Shown: in pieces, positions 55,100-64,000 of the stretch | Layout: the number at the start of each line of letters is the position of its first letter | Numbering within the stretch: the stretch's first letter is position 1 | NCBI RefSeq assembly: GCF_021869535.1 | Contig: NW_026262712.1 | Coordinates: forward strand, 113,767,640 to 113,831,639 | Length of the DNA stretch: 64,000 nt | Direction: 5' to 3' | From: Mytilus californianus | Taxonomy: Eukaryota > Mollusca > Bivalvia > Mytilida > Mytilidae | The notes under the pieces: model-generated | What the model was told of the DNA's origin: nothing | Database searches by the model: none | The model's input: only the letters and a program-made list of their open reading frames with translations | Translations under genes and position numbers: made by a program

Positions 55100-56400
55100 G
55101 ATGACGTATCTAACGTTACATACAAATTAAGATTACGAGCACTAGCTAAATAAATGCATACAAACATTGGTTACTTTAGGCAAAATTCAATGGCGAGTCA
55201 TAGATATTACACCCAATATTCCGAAAACAAATTAAAGACTTGGTTCGTATTTAAATATAGCAAATATAATGTGTAAAATAAGTTTTTTTTATCGTACGTC
55301 CATTCATTGATAGAAATGGAATAATTTTGCAAGAATTAAGGAATTTTATTATTTTTGGAATTGTAGGATTCAGATCATCGTTCTTATAATGCTCTTATTG
55401 TGTACTTCTTTTTTTTTCTTTTTTTTTCTTTCAATTATTAGCGTGTGTATGCTAGAATGTAATGATTGTACATGTATTTATTTATGAAATGCGTGGTTTC
55501 TTCTTTTTCTAATATTATTGGTGTTAAAGTGTTCAAGTGAGTTTAGTGTTTTTGTTTTCATACTTACGATGTGCGCAAGAACCCTATAAAATTGCAAAAC
55601 GAAGCATTCAATTCTGATCATTTCACTTTTATTTTATTTTTTATTCAAAAAAGAAGCGTTTAACGACTGCAGAACATATATCTTTATTTTTTATTTTTAT
55701 TTACTTTTTGCGTATGTTTGTAAATATTTATTTGTATACTGTTATTTATATCCCTAATTTTAAACTATCTAGATGTTATCATATTCTAGTGTTGAAATAA
55801 TAGTAGCGTGTTCAAAAGGCTCTGGTTTCTAGCAAAGTTACATATAAACACTATAAAGTTACAAAATAGAGAAGACAATCATCAACTAGATTATTTAACA
55901 CGTTCCTTACCATAAATGTGACATAGAAGTCATGACTGGAACCATAACACAATGAAAAGTACCAGACGAGTATACTGTCTACTGGAATTTTATATCATAA
56001 CCTGAATAAATAAATATTGCATTCATATGTCCACTGATTTGTCATATTCTCTTACATAAATCAAAACACATTGTACTCAATAACATGTCTGTCAGTTTCA
56101 GACCTCTATACTAATGTACTTCTATATATAAATGTGAAATTATTATGTTTATTTACTGTTTAAATGATTTATACTATTTGACGTTTACCAAATATGTTTT
56201 ACAAATAAAGTTTTATATTTTGATATGTGTGTTGTTAATTTTAATCACTTCCTCTGCGTTATACTCATTCAACTCATTCATTCATCTTTTATTCAATATG
56301 TTAAAACATCAATATATTAGTTCTTGTTAGAAAATAGAATGTACCTGACCTGTAGAATTGAATAATGAATTCCAACAGAAGTATAAAATATATATCGTCC
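55100..56400. other. Right flank, no gene seen
   Basis: AT-rich sequence with poly-T stretches near 55400 and 55630. I find no coding exon or repeat family. Confidence 0.45.
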
Positions 56401-58815
56401 CCCAGTCAATTATTAATTGGAATGAGTGTCGTAACATCATCCACGACTCACTCCGTACTTACTGCTCTAAATGGATAAAACGAGAAAAGCTGACAAGAAA
56501 TCATTAGATTCTTTTTTTAATTCGGTGATGAACATAGTTGATATACGTAATCAACATTTTAAAGATCATTTTACTCCTAACAACAACCATAATAGCCAAA
56601 TTTCCCGTATCAAACATAAGCTAAAAGAACTCGCCAAGGAATATGTTTTTGTCCCGGCTGATAAGGCTGCTAACAATATCATTATTGTTTGACGTAAATT
56701 TTACATTGAAGTTCTACAAAAAAAAATCACGAATTCACCAACATTCCAACTGACTCCATTTTCGGAAAATGACATCTGTAACAAACATAAACTTTTAGCT
56801 ACCTCTTTACAAGCAGAACCAAATACAATGAAAGTTCCAACTATGTACTGGCTTCCGAAGCTAAAATTGAGAATGGAAATGGGGAATATGTCAAAGAAAC
56901 AACAACCCGACTGCAAACTCCTTACAAATATAGATTTATTTCGTCTTCAAGCCATTGTTCCACTACTAAACTATCTATTATACTTACTAGTACACTTGGT
57001 ACAATCAAAAACCTGGTGATAAATTGTTAAAATAAGGCCTTTGAAAATAGTGGAATTAATTACTTTTGGAGTGTCAAATATTCGTTGGAAGTACTTGATA
57101 AATTGCATGCTTATATTGGTGATTTCGAACCTGTTCAAAGTTTTGATTTTTCTACCCTATATACCACTTTGCCTCATAATCTTATTAAGAAAAAATTCAC
57201 ACACCTGATTAAATGGGCATTTAAAAAGTCGGAATGCGAATATATATGTTCAAACTCTTTTAGGTCATTTTTTAGTAACAACAAACAAAAGAACTATGTC
57301 AATTGGACCTGATTTGATACTATAACTGCCCTTGAATTTTTACTAGATAACATTTTTGTTCGCTATGGAGATTCCGTATATCGTCAGGTTATCGGAATTT
57401 CCATGGGGACTAACTGTGCACCACTTATTGCGGACCTGTTTCTGTATTGTTGTGAGTTACAATATATGACTCAAATCAGCAAAAACCCATCGAAACAACA
57501 TCCGATTCAAAAATTTAATAACACTTTTAGATATTTAGATGATGTATTGGCTCTCAATAATGACGACTTCAGTATGTACACTAAAGAGATTTATCCTGCC
57601 GAACTGACTTTAAATAAAGCTAATACTAACAATGAACACTGCCCTTTCCTGGATCTTGATATCTATATCTTTAACGGGAAGCTTAATACCAAAATTTATG
57701 ATAAAAGAGATGATATTTCATTTCCTATTGTTAATTATCCATTTTTAGATGGTGACGTTACTTTGTCACCATCTTATGGTGTTTATATATCTCAACTATT
57801 TCGATTCGCTCGTGTATGTAACAACGTATTTGATTTCAACTGAAGAAATCTCTGTGTTACTGAAAAATTATTACACCAGGGTTTTCGATATCACAAACTA
57901 GTCAAAACATTTACTAAATTTTATCATCGGTACAAGGACATCATTCGTAAATATAAATCAACATGCAGACATCTTATACGTTCAGGTATTTCACATCCAT
58001 TATTTTATGGTAGTATTCTTTACAAAGCACAGCAATGTCGGCATTCACCTCAAAAGCTAACCAAACCTTTAAACAGATTTTATTCGGAAAGGATATAGTT
58101 ACGATACCGTTGTCAAGTCATTAAGGATTGCATATTTTGGTATTGATATTGATTCATTGCATCGGAAATAAAAAACATATATTCTAAAACCAGTCATTGG
58201 CATGATACGGGTTATGTTCTTCTCATATATTTTATGATGGTATGATACTAAACCCCTAACGGGAGGGATTGTACTTGATTTTCATATGATGAAGACATAA
58301 TCTTTCAATCAGTTTAATTGAGGTCTGGAGCTGGCATGTCAGTAACTGCTAGTAGTCCTTTGTTCATTTATGTATCATTGTCATTTTGCTTAGTTTCTTT
58401 TGTTACCTATTCTGACATCAGACTCGGACTTCTTTTGAACTGAGTTTTACTGTGCGTATTGCTATGTGTTTCTTTATTCTACATTGGCTAAAGGTATAGG
58501 GGGAGGGTTGAGATCTCACAAAACATGTTTAACCCCGCCGCATTTTTGCGCCTGTCCCAAGTCAGGAGCCTCTGGCCTTTGTTAGTCGTGTATGTTTTTT
58601 AACTTTAGTTCTTTTATATGTTTTGGAGTTTAGTGTGACGTCCATTTTCACTGAACTAGTACACAATTTTATTTAGGGGCCAGCTGAGGACCACCTCCGG
58701 ATGGGGGATTTTCTCGCTGCGTTGAAGAACCATTGGTGGCCTTCGGCTGTTGTTTGCTATTTGGTCGGGTTGTTGTCTCTTTGACATATTCCCCATTTCC
58801 ATTCTCAATTTTATA
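56400..58815 (+). pseudogene. Penelope-like reverse transcriptase element, copy 1
   Basis: The frame begins near 56471 (MDKTRKADKKSLDSFFN). Landmarks in order: KEYVFVPADKAANNIIIV, YWLPKL, FDFSTLYTTLPH, GISMGTNCAPLIADLFLY, FRYLDDVLALNN (catalytic DD), FLDLDIYI, YDKRDDISFPIVN and SPSYGVYISQLFRFAR. These match a Penelope-like RT family I associate with marine invertebrates. Stops at about 56690, 57310 and 57841 and a 50-bp insertion at about 56862 kill it. The 3' UTR runs to 58815, ending ATTCTCAATTTTATA. No GIY-YIG domain was found. Confidence 0.7.
56861..56912 (-). repeat. Fragment of the element's own 3' end inserted in its RT
   Basis: AAAATTGAGAATGGAAATGG ... CAACAACCCGAC interrupts the RT between YWLPKL and the codons that continue the conserved block. 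It is the reverse complement of the last 50 bases of the same element (58760..58812). Confidence 0.75.
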
Positions 58816-58859
58816 ATATACAATATTATCAAATATTGTTAAAATGTCACCAAGGCTAA

Positions 58860-59910
58860 ACAAAAACAGGTAAGTAACAATACTGTCACAAGAATTTGAA
58901 TCATAACAAAGGAATCAATAGAGAATACCTAATGTACTCATAAGTGACCAATAGAATGACCAGAACGTTCACTCCAAAACTGAATGAGGTTCAGTTTCGA
59001 AAATGACTGAGGTCCAATAAAGGAAAGCGTGAAACTGAATACTTAAGACTGAAAATCATAGCTGTATCAAATTTAACAAACAAACAAACTATATATTGGA
59101 CTAAACTATATTAACTAGTAGTAATCATATTTGATTACCAATCAAATATGACTCTGGCACACAATGAATAATAAAAGGAATTTGATTTGCCACGGTATTA
59201 CTTTCAATGGTATTTAAAACTGATGCCATCATTATGTGTAAGAATATGCAAATGAATTTTTAACACTAGTCTTGGTCCTGCTTCTTTATCTTTATTCTCA
59301 ATAAACCATAAACATAGGTATAGAGAAGACATTTATGTACAATATTTACAATAAGACAGAACAAACAAAATAATTGCTAAGACAATATATGAAGTACATT
59401 TTTACCAGCAGCACATATACCTGTGTTGATAATCTTTATAAATTTACAAAGTTTAATCAGTTCTGATTTGTGTTTTGAAGACATAATCTGCTTGTATTTA
59501 ACAGTATTTGCATTTTTAAAATAATAATGTGACATACAATGTTTTCTGTTTTCTTCAAAGTATTTGCATTCTAATATGTAATGAAATTCATCACCAATGT
59601 CATTTTTTTTAACATAGAAGACACAGTCTATTATTTGCTTAGAGAGGATTTTGTATTACTAGTATGTATTTGTTTCGGACCATATAATTATTTGGACCAT
59701 AAGCGTATGGTCATGACCATATAAAATTCCATCGCAGGAACACACAGCTCGTTTTCCAAACAAAAATCAGCATACGTTACTTTCTGAACTCCTTTATCTT
59801 TGACATGTTGTCTAAATCTTAGTGTATCTTTTATCTTGACTTCGCCAGAGTTAATTTAAAGAGCCTTTATCCTGTCGACTTCTTCGCCTTAAGTGACACC
59901 ACACCGGCAT
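58860..59910. other. Interval between Penelope-like copies
   Basis: AT-rich. A segment near 59240..59700 reads like decayed retroelement sequence, but I could not assign it. No gene seen. Confidence 0.35.
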
Positions 59911-59918
59911 TTGGAGAA

Positions 59919-61035
59919 TTGACTTGTTACTTTTTTCTCTGGTATTTAGATTGCTTTAATATTTTGATTATTCTAATTCATATGGGCACTAATTGTACCC
60001 CTTTTATCATGTTAATACCAGATGTATTCTTGTATTGCTATGAATTTTATGTTATTGTCAAACTCAGTAAAGACACGTCATTGAAACATTTGGTTGACAC
60101 ATTCTACAATACCTTTTTAAAATAACCGTTTCACAGATGATATCGGATATGTTCCTTATGTCGTAACTACAATACCCTTCCCTTTTCACGAATGTGACTC
60201 ACCGAATTAAACTATTTACCGGATTTGTAATAACATAAGCAACACGACGGGTGCCACATGTGGGGCAGGATCTGCTTACCCTTCCGGAGCACCTGAGATC
60301 ACCCCCAGTTTTTGGTGGGGTTCGTGTTGCTTAGTCTTTAGTTTTCTATGTTGTGTCATCTGTACTATTATTTGTCTGTTTGTCTTTTTTTTTTTGGCCA
60401 TGGCGTTGTCAGTTTGTTTTCGACTTTTGAGTTTGACTGTCCCTCTGGTATCTTTCGTCCCTCTTTTCATTATCTTGATGATATTTTTTTCGTTAAATAA
60501 TCCAGATTTCTTTAAATATACTACAGAAATTTACCCAAAGGAACTTACTTTAAATAAATCTAACATAAACAGCAGTAGTTATCCTTTTCTAGTTTTAGAC
60601 ATTTCAATTTGTAACAGGAAACTCCATACTAAAATTAAAGACGAAAGAGACGATTTTTCGTTCCCAATTGTTAATTTTCCCTTTTTAGACGGCGATGTGC
60701 CTTTGGCTCCATCATACGGTGATTAAATATCCCAAAGCGTTCGTTATGCCCGTGTGTGTAGTGATGTCATATATTTTTACGAACGTAATCAATGCATCAC
60801 TGGTAAATTAGTAAGTCAGGGATTTCGTTACCATAAAGTACTTAAAACATTTACTAAATTCTTTCATATATACAAAGATTTGATAAGTAAATTTGTTTGT
60901 ACCTGTACAAAACATCTATTTTACGGTAATATTGTTTTAAAAGCGCGGATATCACTATGTGATCCTTGTAAACTCATCGATCCTTTAAACAATATTATTA
61001 ATAAAGGTTATCTTATTAATATTGTTATAAGATCT
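59919..61035 (+). pseudogene. Penelope-like reverse transcriptase, copy 2
   Basis: MGTNCTPF...DVFLYCYEF at about 59980..60050, then, after an unrelated block (about 60185..60490), FFKYTTEIYPKELTLNKSN, DERDDFSFPIVNFPFLDGDV, PLAPSYGD and SQGFRYHKVLKTFTKFFH. The catalytic YxDD segment is lost in the interruption, and stops occur (60724). Confidence 0.65.
60185..60490 (+). repeat. Dispersed repeat inserted in Penelope-like copy 2
   Basis: GATCACCCCCAGTTTTTGGT ... TGGCCATGGCGTTGTCAGTT ... CCCTCTGGTATCTTTCGTCC. Its reverse complement occurs at 1545..1700. It breaks the RT between the FYNTF and NNPDFFKY blocks. Confidence 0.65.
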
Positions 61036-61039
61036 TTGA

Positions 61040-61340
61040 ATATTAAAATTGAGAATGGAAATGGGGAATGTGTCAAAGAGACAACAACCCGACCATATAG
61101 AAGACAACAGCCGAAGGCCACCAATGGGTCTTCAATGCAGCGAGAAACTCCCGCACCCGATGGCGTCCTTCAGCTGGCCCCTAAACAAATATGTATACTA
61201 GTTCAGTGATAATGGAAGTCATACTAAACTCCAAATTATACACAAGAAACTAAAATTAAAAATGATACAAGACTAACAAAGGCCAGAGGCTCCTGACTTG
61301 GGACAGGCGCAAAAATGCGGCGGGGTTAAACATGTTTACA
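61040..61340 (-). repeat. Penelope-like element 3' end, truncated copy
   Basis: Reverse complement of 58500..58812 (AAAATTGAGAATGGAAATGG ... GCGGCGGGGTTAAACATGTT), inserted head-on into the tail of RT copy 2. Confidence 0.75.
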
Positions 61341-61344
61341 TTGG

Positions 61345-63320
61345 CACGTACATCGATTTTAACCTGTTGACACAATTTGTATTGCATTTTTGTTATTCAA
61401 TATTCATTTATTTGGTGTTATATCTCGTCTCACTATATTTAATATGTACCACCATTGATAAGTATTTAGTATGGCGATAAATTTTCCCTTCTGAACAACA
61501 GAATTATTGATTTTGAAAAAAACTTATTTCCGTACTCTTAACGACAAAAATATTATATTTAAATGTACCTGTGTACGTTTTTATAATTAACGCCATTTTG
61601 TCCCAGTTTTGAGTTGTCTTTTTGACATTGTTCTACAACGTTTTTTTATTAATATTGTATTTATATTGTGTCATATATCAAACTTATTTGTTCAGTGTAT
61701 GTTTACTTGTTTTGTTTATATGTCAATTTGATCGAGTTAAGCCATTTCAATTGGTATTTTATAGTGTGTCTTTTTATGTTGTAATGTTACACTACTGTTT
61801 GAAGGTAAATCCAGTAAATGCACCTGTCAGGAGCTTGCTTTTTCAGTGGTTGTAGTTTTTTAATGTGGTTCATAAGTGTTTCTTGTTTCTCGTTTTAATA
61901 TAGATTAGACCGTTGGTTTCCCTTTATGAATGATTTTACAGTAGTCATTTTATAGTATCCTTTATATCTTGCTGGTCGTCGTGAGCCAAGGCTTCGTGTT
62001 GAAGGCCGTACTTTGACCTATAATTTATTTCTTTTTACACATTGCGACCTGGATGGAGAGTTGTCTCATTGGCACTCATACCACATCTTCTTATTTATAT
62101 TATCTTCACTTTATTGATGTGTTCTTGTTCTTATTCATAACTATACATAAAACTATAAGGACGGCACTTCTACACCAACTGTGATTGTAACATCGTATGA
62201 ATATAGGAACATTAACACATTAATTAACTTAAAGTAATTCAAAATATTTAAGAAATTTTAATTTACAAAGCAACTTTGAACATTAAAATAAACATGATAA
62301 AGGAAAACAAAAGAAAATAAATGCTCAGCGGGGCACAGCTTGATACGACCACAGAGGTCGAACCCTGAACAGATAGGACAAGATGGACAATACATTCAAG
62401 TCTGATACATTTTTTAATATAGATTTTGATTAAATATTTGACACTGAATAGGCTGACACCGAAGTAATATGGTCAAAGAACTTAAATTTGAAAGTGGCCT
62501 TAAACTATTATGGCCCAATATCCAAAATTCAAATACACGTGTAGATTCAGCATATCCAAGTACATCAATAATTTAATTTATTCATTTATTGATGGACAAT
62601 ATAAGCTAAGTTTTTAAAGGGGTTTACTACATCAAATAAAAAATATGTATATATAGCATTCTGAAAATCAATTTACACAGAATAACAAACAAACCTACTA
62701 GGAAGTTGTAATATAACATTCATCATTAGTTCATTATAAAAATTACTTTTTTTCAAAATATCTAATAATGAACAGAAAATTAAAATATATCTATGCATGA
62801 TTTCCAAAATTTGAATCTATTTTCAACTATGACTCTACTTATAAATAAATAAAATAACAAAAACACCGAACTCTAAGGAAAATTCAAAAAGGAAAGTTCC
62901 TCATCAAATTGTAAAAAAATTAATAGCACAAACACATCAAACGAATGGATAACAACTGTCATGTCCCTGACTTGGTACAGGCATTTTCTTATTTAGAAAA
63001 TGGTGGATTAAACCTGGTTTTAAAGCTAGATAAACCCCTCAATTGTATGACAGTCGCATAATATTCCATTATATTGACAACAATGTCTGAACAAAACAAA
63101 CAGACATAATAAGTAAAAATGTCAAAAATAGGGGTACAGCAGTACTATAGTCAACATTGTGTTATAATCTTAATCCTTTTAAAAACAAACAAATATGCTA
63201 ACAAAGAAAACCAAAAAGCCATATAGACAAAGCACATAAGCAAAAACGAAAGACAAGAATACCAAAATTTACCATATCACAATTACACAATGACGGGATG
63301 TATAAGTACCGAGCCACGTC
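61345..63320. other. Repeat debris near the right edge
   Basis: 62050..62095 is a reversed GAAGATGTGGTATGAT family end. 62320..62420 (CAGCTTGATACGACCACAGA) is a LINE 3' fragment. 62940..63030 (TGTCCCTGACTTGGTACAGG) is another retroelement fragment. No intact gene. Confidence 0.5.
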
Positions 63321-63329
63321 AAATGGATA

Positions 63330-64000
63330 TTACCAAAAATAGACTTGTTTAGTCGAGAGTTTGCAGTTACTACTCAGACTTTGTAAAACGTCACCAGTGT
63401 CTGGGCAGAAAGTTGATGTCAACGAACGTCTCGTCTTTTTTCTAAAAAAGTTCATTGGAAGATACCAAGACCTTGTAGATAAATATTCCGTATCAACTTT
63501 CACAAATAGTACACGATGGTCTTGAAGTATAGATTCTAGGTACTGACGTTGTTCATCCTCTAAATTACGTGTTACAGTGTTGTTTTGTTTGTCATTATAA
63601 ATTATTACTGTCGAATACCGAATGAGTTGGGAAATGTGTATTCCATATGCAGGTGAAGTTGGTAAATTGCAACTAAGGTGGGGGAAATTAATAATTTAAA
63701 AATTAAAATGGTCTCGTTTGTCATAAATTCTGGTACTGAGATGACCGCTTATGTCAAATTCGAGGTATAAGTCTAAAAATGAGGCAGAGGAAGCCGTGTC
63801 TGTTGTTTCTTTAATTTCTAGTTCTAGGGGATATATTAATGAAACCTAATCAGAAAAGTTTGGATTGTTAATGGAAAGAACATCATTCCTATATCTGAAT
63901 GTAAAATTAAATGATCTGGCTTCTTTGATCTTCATGTTTTTGACATGTGTCTGAAGGAATTCCGACTCATATGAAAATAAGAGGCGGTCTGCAAGAAGAG
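63330..64000 (-). pseudogene. Penelope-like reverse transcriptase, copy 3 (partial)
   Basis: On the minus strand, entering from beyond the window: SFNFTFRYRNDVLSINN, YPLELEIKETTDTASSASFL, RIYDKRDHFNF, SPAYGIHISQLIRYS and a tail near 63470. The catalytic aspartate pair reads ND instead of DD, and there are in-frame stops. It is a subfamily distinct from copies 1 and 2. Confidence 0.65.

Overview
This is a eukaryotic, AT-rich, intron- and repeat-dense window. Several interspersed families (for example the short end-fragment that begins AATTGAGAATGGAAATGGG and the fragment GAAGATGTGGTATGATTGCC) are ones I associate with Mytilus-type bivalve genomes, so a marine mussel is the likely source; this is recognition from memory, not a search.

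The central result is that most of the window (2948..55097, about 52.15 kb) reads as one giant cut-and-paste DNA transposon. Its two ends carry the same 25-bp terminal inverted repeat beginning CACAGGTAAAATAGCTACGG. Each end continues inward into an array of ACGTCCGT/ACGGACGT subterminal motifs, and the element is bounded by a TA dinucleotide on each side. Inside are two divergently transcribed, intron-containing genes sharing a roughly 440-bp intergenic region. (i) On the plus strand, 15783..52880, is a transposase of the Plavaka/Tnp2-like branch of the CACTA (EnSpm) superfamily. I could assemble 13 exons with GT-AG borders and, with one exception, perfectly compatible phases. (ii) On the minus strand, 15340..5007, is a seven-exon gene for a 241-aa protein with a coiled coil, which I do not recognise. 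By position and by analogy with two-gene CACTA elements it is a candidate accessory protein that could bind the subterminal arrays.

The introns are packed with younger insertions. Intron 1 of the transposase holds a 9.2-kb Ty3/gypsy LTR retrotransposon (22626..31858, minus strand) with 290-bp LTRs, a GAAC target duplication, a poly-G polypurine tract, a -1 slippery site between gag and pol, and an integrase tail carrying a PHD finger. Its gag is split by a 2.26-kb piggyBac-like non-autonomous element flanked by TTAA. A 1.35-kb tandem duplication has copied its 3' LTR. Other introns contain hAT-like, Harbinger-like, Mutator-like foldback and other hairpin elements, tandem-repeat elements, tRNA-like SINE heads and LINE/Penelope 3' fragments.

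Outside the giant element, the left flank (1..2945) holds the 3' end of a degenerate L1-like LINE. The right flank (55100..64000) holds three decayed copies of a Penelope-like reverse transcriptase and their 3' tails. No ordinary host gene, rRNA or functional tRNA was found.
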